Assembly (NCBI GenBank): GCA_025450975.1
Contig: JANWLI010000004.1
Span: forward strand, 1-23,055
Source: Candidatus Kapaibacterium sp.
GTDB taxonomy: Bacteria > Bacteroidota > Ignavibacteria > Palsa-1295
Reading direction: 5' to 3'
DNA length: 23,055 nucleotides
This document shows, one piece after another, positions 15,198-21,680 of the stretch. Every line of letters starts with the position of its first letter. The first letter of the stretch is position 1. Both the position numbers and the translations under genes were made by a program. The notes under the pieces are model-generated. The model did not search any database. It was not told where the DNA came from and saw only the letters and a list, made by a program, of their open reading frames with translations.

Positions 15198-16298
15198 ATG
15201 AATACATTAACTAAAGACAAACTTTTCGCCTTCTCTTCGATCGTCATTGCTGCTACTATACTTCTCGTGGCAATGGCGCGGACATCACGCGCACAAGGTG
15301 ATTCCATTTCCGTTACCTGGAACGGCTTTGTAGATACATACTTCATGTATGACTTCAATTCGCCGGGTGGCACGCAGAAGTCCCATCCCTTTACCCAACC
15401 TGCGCGGCACAATGAGTTCAATGTAAATCTTGCTCATATTCAAGTGCAATTGAACTCGCCGGATGTTCGCGGAGTCCTCGCACTTCATACTGGAACGGCA
15501 GTGCAACTTAACTATGCTGCGGAAGCAACAAGTAATGTGCTTGCACCGCTCATTCATCAGGCATGGGTGGGATATCGGATTGCCGAAGGTCTTTGGGTCG
15601 ATGCGGGCGTCTATCCTGCACCTTATGGGTTTGAGGGCTGGATGTCACGCGATAACAAAACGTACACGCGTTCGATCGTCGCTGACTATTCGCCCTACTA
15701 CCAGACGGGCGTAAAGCTCAGTTGGGCGCCAAGCGACGTGTTTAATGGGGCGATCCATGTGATCAATGGGTGGCAGAATATGGCAGAGACCAATACTGAC
15801 AAGGCAGTTGGCATTAGCCTTGGCTGGGTACCATCGGAAACGATCAACTTTACCTATAATAATTTTATCGGCAATGAGTCGCCGACAGGCATTCCTGCTG
15901 CAACCAGATTCTACAACAACCTCCTTACCCGCATTACGCTCAGTGATGACTTCCAGATCGATCTGACGACTGACTATGGAATGCAAAGCGGCGATTCCAT
16001 CGATGCGTCATGGGTGGGTGTTGCACTGATCGGCAGATATCAGTTTAGCGAGAAGCTGGCGGTTGCGCTCCGCGGAGAATACTATGCGGACGAAGACCAG
16101 GTAATTCTAGTAACCGGCACGCCGAATGGGTTTGATGGTTTCGGTGCATCCCTGAATTTCGACGTTGCGCTCACATCGCAACTGCTCTGGAGAACGGAAG
16201 TGAGAATACTCAATGCTCAGGACCCAATATTTCCAGCAAAGGATGGGATGGAGAAGCAATCGGGTTTTGTCGTTAGTTCATTTGCAATCACGATGTAA
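15198..16298 (+). CDS. Outer membrane beta-barrel porin (BBP2/OmpL-like) in the kdp operon
   Basis: 366 residues. An N-terminal signal region ends near TSRAQGD. The remainder alternates like a beta-barrel and ends in an aromatic-containing strand (FVVSSFAITM). Features such as WNGFVDTYFMYDFN, HQAWVGYRIAEGLWVDAG and the segment RDNKTYTRSIVADYSPYYQTGVKL resemble the BBP2 (OmpL-like) porin family. It starts 18 nt after kdpC, clearly in the same transcript. I infer that it lets K+ cross the outer membrane when the Kdp pump is induced. I recall similar kdp-linked porins in Bacteroidota, but cannot verify this here. Ion selectivity cannot be read from the sequence. Confidence 0.85.
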   Translation: MNTLTKDKLFAFSSIVIAATILLVAMARTSRAQGDSISVTWNGFVDTYFMYDFNSPGGTQKSHPFTQPARHNEFNVNLAHIQVQLNSPDVRGVLALHTGTAVQLNYAAEATSNVLAPLIHQAWVGYRIAEGLWVDAGVYPAPYGFEGWMSRDNKTYTRSIVADYSPYYQTGVKLSWAPSDVFNGAIHVINGWQNMAETNTDKAVGISLGWVPSETINFTYNNFIGNESPTGIPAATRFYNNLLTRITLSDDFQIDLTTDYGMQSGDSIDASWVGVALIGRYQFSEKLAVALRGEYYADEDQVILVTGTPNGFDGFGASLNFDVALTSQLLWRTEVRILNAQDPIFPAKDGMEKQSGFVVSSFAITM

Positions 16299-16301
16299 GC
16301 G

Positions 16302-16520
16302 ATGCTGGGGTTAGTCTTTCATCGTAGGCGAACAAGAACGTTCGAACGTCCGAAACCGACGATGCTTGTTATTTCGATTGGCTTTAGACGTGTACCGATC
16401 GAGAATGACCTGTCTGAGATCGAGGAGCGAGCAAGAGAAATGCGCGATCACCCCGCATTCGCGCGATCCAAGCGATTTGTATCCAAACCGCCACCGAAAA
16501 ATACGACCGGCTTATTATAA
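16302..16520 (+). CDS. Possible small basic protein between porin and kdpD
   Basis: 72 residues from ATG 16302, or 52 from ATG 16362. The C-terminal half is strongly charged (ENDLSEIEERAREMRDHPAF, then RSKRFVSKPPPKN). Its stop codon lies inside the hairpin at 16506-16526. The first 20 residues are Arg-rich and unconvincing, so the shorter form starting MLVISIGFRRVP is more credible. I do not recognise it. It could simply be an open frame in the porin-kdpD spacer. Confidence 0.35.
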   Translation: MLGLVFHRRRTRTFERPKPTMLVISIGFRRVPIENDLSEIEERAREMRDHPAFARSKRFVSKPPPKNTTGLL

Positions 16521-16526
16521 GCCGGT
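16506..16526 (+). terminator. Hairpin before the kdpD-like gene (terminator or attenuator)
   Basis: ACCGGCTTA / TAAGCCGGT form a perfect 9-bp stem with a TTA loop, followed by a T-rich but interrupted tail (CTGTTGTTATTATACTTCTTTT). The kdpD-like start codon comes 20 nt later. It probably reduces transcription from the pump genes into the sensor genes instead of stopping it fully. Confidence 0.65.
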
Positions 16527-16546
16527 CTGTTGTTATTATACTTCTT

Positions 16547-17686
16547 TTGGAAGACACGCAAAACATATCGCGGGAACAGGCAGCGGAGAAGTTTCTCGAC
16601 CTCATCCGCAAGTCGAGGCACGGGCGTCTGAAGGTCTATCTTGGCCTCGCTGCGGGCGTGGGTAAGACGTTCAAGATGCTTGAAGAAGGACATACCCTCC
16701 GTAAGCTCGGTGTTGATGCTATCGTAGGGTTTGTAGAAACGCATGGGAGAGCAGAAACGGTAAGCAAGGTAGAATGTCTTACGCAACTGCCGCGCAAAAA
16801 CATTTTCTATCGTGGTAAGGAGATCGAGGAGTTCGATATCGACGCTGCCCTAGCCCGCCATCCGGAAGTTATCCTCGTCGATGAACTCGCTCACACGAAT
16901 GCTCCGGGAAGCCGTAACGAAAAACGATACCAGGATGTCGAGGAGTTGCTGAACGCCGGTATCAATGTCATCAGCACCGTTAATATTCAGCACCTAGAAA
17001 GCCTGAATCACATTGTCGAAAAGATAACGGGGATTGCAGTAACCGAGCGCATACCCGATAGCGTCCTGCAACTTGCCGACGAAGTAGTGAATGTCGATCT
17101 AACAGCGGACGAACTTATCGGAAGATTAAAAGAGGGCAAGGTCTATAAGCCCGAAAAAGTAGAGATCGCTCTACGCAATTTCTTCCAGCGCGACAATCTC
17201 CTGAAACTTCGCGAGCTTGCACTTAGAGAAGTCGCAGAGCAAGTCGGCAGAAAGATCGCTATTGAAGCGACACCGGAAAAGAAACAACTTGGCAGGATAG
17301 GTGTGTGTATCTCCGAAAACAAAGACATGGCGGAAATATTGATCCGTAAAACTGCTCGCCTCGCCGATCGTTTTGATGTTCAATGGTATGTCGTCTTTAT
17401 CGAAACGCCAACCTTGGCAGCCGATAAGATCGACCTCGCAGTCCAACGTCACCTCATCAATAACTTTAAACTGGCGACTGAGCTTGGAGCTCATGTTGCG
17501 ACACTCAAAGGCGACGAGGTTGCCAAAACCCTCGCAGCCTTTGCCCGTGAAAAACAGATACAGCTCCTCATCGTTGGCAAACCGGAGCCACGAAAGTGGC
17601 GAAAATTCTTCACTACGTCGGTCATTGACAAGTTGATACATGAACTTGAAGAGGATGAGATAGATATCCAGATCGTATCGAAATGA
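16547..17686 (+). CDS. kdpD: KdpD N-terminal protein (KdpD sensor domain plus universal stress domain), without kinase
   Basis: 379 residues, starting at TTG 16547; no in-frame ATG lies before the Walker A motif. Residues about 24-233 are the KdpD N-terminal domain with Walker A GLAAGVGKT (33-41) and Walker B VILVDELAHTN (108-118). Residues about 248-376 are a universal stress (USP) domain. The c-di-AMP motif described for S. aureus KdpD (SXS-X20-FTAXY) is degenerate: CIS and, after exactly 20 residues, DVQWY. There are no membrane helices and no kinase domain, so it is a soluble cytoplasmic piece that must act on a partner. Its TGA overlaps the ATG of the following histidine kinase by 4 bp, naming that protein as the partner. 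TTG start and upstream hairpin suggest low expression. Confidence 0.93.
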   Translation: MEDTQNISREQAAEKFLDLIRKSRHGRLKVYLGLAAGVGKTFKMLEEGHTLRKLGVDAIVGFVETHGRAETVSKVECLTQLPRKNIFYRGKEIEEFDIDAALARHPEVILVDELAHTNAPGSRNEKRYQDVEELLNAGINVISTVNIQHLESLNHIVEKITGIAVTERIPDSVLQLADEVVNVDLTADELIGRLKEGKVYKPEKVEIALRNFFQRDNLLKLRELALREVAEQVGRKIAIEATPEKKQLGRIGVCISENKDMAEILIRKTARLADRFDVQWYVVFIETPTLAADKIDLAVQRHLINNFKLATELGAHVATLKGDEVAKTLAAFAREKQIQLLIVGKPEPRKWRKFFTTSVIDKLIHELEEDEIDIQIVSK

Positions 17687-19488
17687 AACTGAAAAAGCGA
17701 ATATTAATTGCGCTTGGGCTTATGGCACTCCTTATCGTGTCACTGGCTTTAGCATCGACCTACTTCGTCCAACGCCTTGGATCGGCCTCAGAAAATATCC
17801 TGAAGGATAACTATGTGAGTATTGTAGCCGCGCATTCAATGCTTGATGCACTTGACGAAATGGACAATGCCGTTCTGCGCAGTCATCTCGATACAGCTGA
17901 AAAGGCGATACAGTATACATTGCTCTTCGATCACGCAGATTCGATCTTTGCCCGCAATCTTTCGATCGCCGAGGGCAATATTACCGAGCCAGGTGAAAAA
18001 GAGCTTTTGGTTGAGTTACGTAAGCGTTACGAGCTCTATAAGTCGGAGGCTCCTGCATCCATCCCTGTCGGTGAAAGAATAGGCCCACTCTATGATTCAT
18101 TGAAAGTAAGTTGCATTGCACTTCTCGATCTTAATACGAAAGGAATGCACCTTCGCAATGTGAAAGCAAAGGAAGTATCAAATCAGGCCATCCTCTATAC
18201 AATTCTCTTAGTCGGTTTCGCTCTCCTGCTCACGCTAGGGATGCTTCTGCGCTTTCCGGCACTGGTGATTAAACCTATATCCGAACTTACGACAAAGATC
18301 CGTAACATTGCTAACCGAAAATACTCGGAGCATATCGAGGTTACGTCACAGGATGAGATCGGCGAGCTTGCCTCGAGCTTTAATCAGATGGCAGTCAGGC
18401 TCGAAGAGTACGATCGTTCGAACATCGACGCCCTCATCGCAGAGAAGAAGCAATCTGAGGCAATCGTTAAGAGCATGAACGATGCAGTTGTCGTGCTGAC
18501 AAGAGACCTCGATGTCGTTACCGTCAATGCAGTCGCAGCGCAACTTCTCGGGATTGCAGAGAGTGATCTTATCGGTAAAAATGCCAACGATGTCGGACTC
18601 AATAATAACCTTGTAGCCAAGATCATAGAGAATATCGATTCCACAGGCTCTAATGATGAAGCATACCTGCGAATCTATAACGACGGAAAAGAAGAGTATT
18701 ATCTAAAAGATGTTATTCGTATTGAACGCACTGAGGGCGACCCCGCCTCTGCGCTCGGCTATGTGATCGAGTTAAAGAACGTCTCAGAATTCAAAGCACT
18801 CGATGAGGCGAAGTCCGGCTTCGTCACAACCGTTTCGCATGAGCTGCGCACACCTTTGTCAGCCTTGAATATGAGCTTGCGCCTCCTGCAAGACGAACGC
18901 ATCGGCACACTCAACCCCGAACAGGCGAAGATACTCGATGCAATGAAGCAGGAGATCCGCAGACTGCTACGTATCGTCAACGAACTTCTGGAGTTGTCCC
19001 GCGCTGAAGTTGGGGCGGAAGTCATGCATATGGAAGCAGTGTCGCCCGAAGGTATTGTTGATGCTGCTGTAACTCCGATGATGCTGCAAGCCGATCAAAA
19101 GCACGTTAATCTGGAAATTAACCTTCCCCCCAATCTCCCCATGATTAGAGCTGACAATAGTAAGATCGCATGGGTACTTATTAACCTGCTCAGTAATGCT
19201 ATCCGCTTCACCCCTGCCGAAGGAAAGGTCAAACTCGAAGTATTGTCGCAGAACAATAATGTGGAATTCTCGGTGACCGATACCGGCATTGGCATCGAAC
19301 CGCAAAACCTCGAGCGCATCTTCGACAAATTTTTCCAGGTTCGCGGTAACGTAAGCGAACATCACTCCGGCGTGGGCTTAGGACTTGCTATCTCTAAGGA
19401 AATTATTGAGGCCCACGGAGGTCGAATCAGTGCCCAGAGCGAAGTCGGCAAAGGCACTACGTTTACGTTTTACTTGAGAAGTTTATAA
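17683..19488 (+). CDS. Sensor histidine kinase (2 TM, HAMP, PAS, HisKA, HATPase) partnered with the KdpD N-terminal protein
   Basis: 601 residues. TM1 about 7-29; helical extracytoplasmic domain 30-167 resembling a four-helix-bundle sensor; TM2 about 168-190; HAMP about 190-243; PAS about 255-365 (SMNDAVVVLTRDLDVVTVNA); HisKA with phospho-accepting H386 in VSHELRTPLS; then HATPase with N-box LINLLSNAIRFTP, G1 DTGIGIEP, F-box FDKFFQVRG and G2 GVGLGLAISKE. It overlaps the kdpD-like gene by 4 bp. This is not the C-terminal half of a classical KdpD, which has four close TM helices and a GAF domain. It likely phosphorylates the NtrC-type regulator at 8216, as the kdp cluster holds no other receiver protein. 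The stimulus (turgor, K+ or envelope signal) is unknown. Confidence 0.93.
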   Translation: MKLKKRILIALGLMALLIVSLALASTYFVQRLGSASENILKDNYVSIVAAHSMLDALDEMDNAVLRSHLDTAEKAIQYTLLFDHADSIFARNLSIAEGNITEPGEKELLVELRKRYELYKSEAPASIPVGERIGPLYDSLKVSCIALLDLNTKGMHLRNVKAKEVSNQAILYTILLVGFALLLTLGMLLRFPALVIKPISELTTKIRNIANRKYSEHIEVTSQDEIGELASSFNQMAVRLEEYDRSNIDALIAEKKQSEAIVKSMNDAVVVLTRDLDVVTVNAVAAQLLGIAESDLIGKNANDVGLNNNLVAKIIENIDSTGSNDEAYLRIYNDGKEEYYLKDVIRIERTEGDPASALGYVIELKNVSEFKALDEAKSGFVTTVSHELRTPLSALNMSLRLLQDERIGTLNPEQAKILDAMKQEIRRLLRIVNELLELSRAEVGAEVMHMEAVSPEGIVDAAVTPMMLQADQKHVNLEINLPPNLPMIRADNSKIAWVLINLLSNAIRFTPAEGKVKLEVLSQNNNVEFSVTDTGIGIEPQNLERIFDKFFQVRGNVSEHHSGVGLGLAISKEIIEAHGGRISAQSEVGKGTTFTFYLRSL

Positions 19489-19639
19489 AACCCACATCGT
19501 CACAGGGCTGAACGCCGGCGTTAGAATCCTGCTTACTTTAAGTATATGTAAAATAAGCGTGTTCGGGTATAGGGAATCCTTGAGGTTTTTGGCCGACCTT
19601 GTTCGAAACGGTGAGGACTCTGATACGTTGTGGGCTTTT

Positions 19640-19658
19640 TGCTCCTGAGGTAGGAGCA
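19640..19658 (+). repeat. Direct repeat TGCTCCTGAGGTA, right copy, here forming a 7-bp hairpin
   Basis: TGCTCCT (19640-19646) and AGGAGCA (19652-19658) pair around a GAGGT loop. The first 17 bases match 8144-8160 with one difference. It lies in the 275-bp gap between the convergent kinase and minus-strand gene ends. A T5 run precedes it on the plus strand, so it is not a normal terminator. I see no gene in 19489-19763; it also holds the odd-centred palindrome GGGACTAAGTCCC (19760-19772) and two copies of CAGGGACTA. Confidence 0.45.
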
Positions 19659-19763
19659 CCAACACGTTAAATTCTGTACGATAATACGTTTCCTTTTCGA
19701 ATTCGACGCCTCATGTACTCTTTGGTGCCAAAGAATACCGTAAAACAGGGACTACAACAGGGA

Positions 19764-20180
19764 CTAAGTCCCAGGGAATCGAGCGAAGCGAGTGTTCGGA
19801 TTCTTTGGCAGGCCGAATGGACCCCGTTCCTCGATCTGCTTGTCGTGATCCTTCTGTGCTTTGTGATCGCTCTCGAGCACCTCTTCCGCAAAGAACCCTT
19901 CCGTCACACGCTCATAGCCAGTGGCATACATTTCATCAAGCCATCGATCATTGACCTCGAGCGGATTGTCGGTCATTCTAACCCTAACAAAAACACCACC
20001 GTTATACAGGAAGTCCAGCACCATCGCTGGCTTCTTGTCCTCATCAAGTAGATCCGGTTTCACCTTCATGCTTTTGGTCAGTCGGCGTGCAGTCTCGTTA
20101 TAGTCGTCATTAAGGTGAGACTCGTCACCATAGACAAGCTTCTCATCGCCGATGCGCTTACGAAAGAGTATTAAGATCAT
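19764..20180 (-). CDS. Unrecognised small protein, probably of the phage-like gene block
   Basis: 138 residues from ATG 20180. Strongly charged and soluble-looking, with no signal peptide or membrane helix. It has a compact N-terminal part (ILILFRKRIGDEKLVYGDES; DDYNETARRLTKSM), a middle segment DFLYNGGVFVRVRMTDNPLE and a low-complexity charged tail. It starts 4 nt after the stop of the 123-residue gene, so the two form an operon. I do not recognise a family. Its strand and position next to phage-type structural genes suggest a phage origin, but nothing in the chain proves it. Confidence 0.6.
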   Translation of the reverse strand: MILILFRKRIGDEKLVYGDESHLNDDYNETARRLTKSMKVKPDLLDEDKKPAMVLDFLYNGGVFVRVRMTDNPLEVNDRWLDEMYATGYERVTEGFFAEEVLESDHKAQKDHDKQIEERGPFGLPKNPNTRFARFPGT

Positions 20181-20184
20181 TTGA

Positions 20185-20556
20185 TTAAATTGTTAGTTTG
20201 AGGAGGTCGTCCAGTCGCTTATTCTCTTGCACGCCACGATCGGAGACCATAGTAAGCTCGTCGATCATGACTTGTGAATCGGTGTACAATTCTCGGGCTT
20301 TTGGATCCGACCGATAGACATGATCGACAGCCATGGCGATCCGCCTCAATGCGTCTGGCTGGCGTAGCATGATGTCCTCGATAGCAATTAAGCCGTCCCG
20401 GTCCTCAAAACCAAGTAGCCGATTGGAAGTGTCTCTGACGATAGACAATATAGGCTTGCTGTACACCAGTCCGTCCCTTATCAAGACAGCTGATCCAGCC
20501 TTAATCTCTTCACCTGCTTTCATCTCCATCGTCAAGACGTGTAGTTTCTCATTCAT
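20185..20556 (-). CDS. Unrecognised 123-residue protein upstream of the 138-residue gene
   Basis: I start it at ATG 20556 (MNEKLHVLTMEMKAGEEIKAG); the longer frame from 20613 adds 19 residues of Cys-rich, non-coding-looking sequence. The N-terminal half is beta-rich (AGSAVLIRDGLVYSKP, IVRDTSNRLLGFEDRDGLIA), followed by helical segments (LRRIAMAVDHVYRSDPKARE, MIDELTMVSDRGVQENKRLD). This could be a small structural or chaperone-like phage protein, but I cannot name it. A strong minus-strand terminator 100 nt upstream separates it from the structural genes, so it needs its own promoter. TATATTTG lies 6 nt before the ATG. Confidence 0.6.
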   Translation of the reverse strand: MNEKLHVLTMEMKAGEEIKAGSAVLIRDGLVYSKPILSIVRDTSNRLLGFEDRDGLIAIEDIMLRQPDALRRIAMAVDHVYRSDPKARELYTDSQVMIDELTMVSDRGVQENKRLDDLLKLTI

Positions 20557-20657
20557 GTCACAAATATAACTCAGTGTCGTCGCTTTGGTTTCGCATAGTA
20601 GCCTCGAGCACAATCAGGAGGAAACCACCGGGCACCTATGCGAGAGTTCCGGACAAT

Positions 20658-20681
20658 AAAAAAGCGCTCCACATGGAGCGC
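20658..20681 (-). terminator. Rho-independent terminator downstream of the phage-type structural genes
   Basis: Read on the minus strand, GCGCTCC - ATGT - GGAGCGC is followed by six T. The stem is 7 bp and perfect (20664-20670 / 20675-20681). It would end transcripts coming from the 267-residue gene. Confidence 0.85.
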
Positions 20682-20750
20682 CTTTCTCATGATCCTTGCA
20701 GCCTACGAGTAAATCGTAGTCTGGGTGTTGTGAGCAGTAGAGAAAATTTT

Positions 20751-20773
20751 CGGGGCAGCTACGAACTGCCCCG
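20751..20773 (-). terminator. Second GC-rich hairpin behind the phage-type structural genes
   Basis: CGGGGCAG and CTGCCCCG form a perfect 8-bp stem with a 7-nt loop; on the minus strand it is followed by AAAATTTTC. A third inverted repeat, CTACGA / TCGTAG, sits at 20703-20719. With the terminator at 20658-20681, the gene-free stretch 20557-20840 holds three consecutive hairpins. Confidence 0.55.
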
Positions 20774-20840
20774 GCCATGTTATGTTTCAGTTAACAGACA
20801 GCTTTGGATGCTGGCTGTGTGAACCGGTCGAGAAAAAACC

Positions 20841-21644
20841 TTACGCTACGTCGATCTCGATGTAATGCACAACGACTTTCGCCGTGCCGTCGCCGCCGAC
20901 CCAATCCTCGTTCGAGGTGACTTTGATCGGCAGGTTCTCGCAGCCTGGGAAGAGCGTCGCCTTATCCCATGCAGCGTTCGCGGCAGTTGTTGTTGTTGCG
21001 ATCGCACCGACGCCTGCGGTCTTTTCCTCGACCAGACCCGTCCCGCCTGTTCCATGCGCTCTTACGGAAGGATGCAGCGTTGTACCGGCATGGTAGAGAG
21101 TACCAGACCCAGCGTCAAGATTAATCGCTGCTATTAAGTTATCGATCGACTCTTCTTGATCGGCACCAATGAGCACGTCGAACGCCTGCGCAATCGCCGT
21201 CTTAAAGCGATAGACCGTTGCACCGATCGTTACGGTTTCGCCGTCGCCTAATACGTCAGTGGCAACAATCTTATTTCCATAGCCGAGTTTTCCGGCTAGA
21301 AGATTATTATTGGCGATGTTAAATGCCTTATACGCATCGTTGTAGATGTCCGACATTTGCCCACTGAGGTCTGCTTCCGCTTGTCCCTGAGGACTCCCAT
21401 CCGGAGTTAACCCCTCGTTGTCTCCGAATACGAGCCACATCTCGCCACCCGTAGAGTACGGGGTCTTACCCTTGCCCTGATAGATCCAGTAGGCGAATTG
21501 TGGCACAAGCATCTTACCCGCTCCCGGAGCCGGTACGACTTCGATAGGCGTGGTGTTGATCGCTAAAAGCTCTGCCGCAGTGAGGGTTTTCACCTTGCAC
21601 TTGGCGATTGTTTTCGGAAGCTGGCCGTAATTAAATTCTGACAT
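20841..21644 (-). CDS. Phage-type structural (decoration/minor capsid or tail) protein with an inserted domain
   Basis: 267 residues from ATG 21644. The outer parts (VKTLTAAELLAINTTPIEVV, PAPGAGKMLVPQFAYWI, LPIKVTSN, VVVHYIEIDVA) match a beta-sandwich that I know from small virion structural proteins, where it typically ends in an 'LPI-xT, GDGT-xxVxxxY' strand pair. Residues about 126-228 (GDGETVTIGATVYRFKTA, ESIDNLIAAINLDAGSG, VEEKTAGVGAIATTT) form an insert common in phage structural proteins. There is no signal peptide. It lies 36 nt behind the tail-fibre-like gene; the A/T-rich leader lacks a Shine-Dalgarno. A role in head decoration or tail tip is inferred; the precise part cannot be assigned. 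Confidence 0.75.
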   Translation of the reverse strand: MSEFNYGQLPKTIAKCKVKTLTAAELLAINTTPIEVVPAPGAGKMLVPQFAYWIYQGKGKTPYSTGGEMWLVFGDNEGLTPDGSPQGQAEADLSGQMSDIYNDAYKAFNIANNNLLAGKLGYGNKIVATDVLGDGETVTIGATVYRFKTAIAQAFDVLIGADQEESIDNLIAAINLDAGSGTLYHAGTTLHPSVRAHGTGGTGLVEEKTAGVGAIATTTTAANAAWDKATLFPGCENLPIKVTSNEDWVGGDGTAKVVVHYIEIDVA

Positions 21645-21680
21645 AAATAAATTTGAAGAAAGTAAAGAGTTAAAAAAAAA

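Noticed and set aside
16338..16349. ACGTTCGAACGT, a perfect 12-bp palindrome between porin and kdpD
   Set aside because: About five such palindromes are expected by chance in 23 kb, and no second copy or promoter element accompanies it.
19600..19640. GTTCGAAAC, resembling a tRNA T-loop, in the gap after the histidine kinase
   Set aside because: No matching acceptor, D or anticodon arms can be folded around it, so no tRNA or tRNA remnant is supported.
20557..20572. TATATTTG as a Bacteroidota-type -7 promoter element before the 123-residue gene
   Set aside because: The TAnnTTTG core fits, but no TTTG -33 element lies at the right distance and it would leave almost no leader; not strong enough to list as a promoter.
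20557..20613. Longer start for the 123-residue protein
   Set aside because: The 19 added residues are Cys-rich and unlike the rest of the chain; MNEKLHVLTM at 20556 looks like a natural N-terminus.
20600..20780. Short Cys-rich minus-strand frame starting MAGAVRSCPE across the hairpins
   Set aside because: It runs straight through two terminator hairpins and resembles no protein I know; probably a chance open frame.
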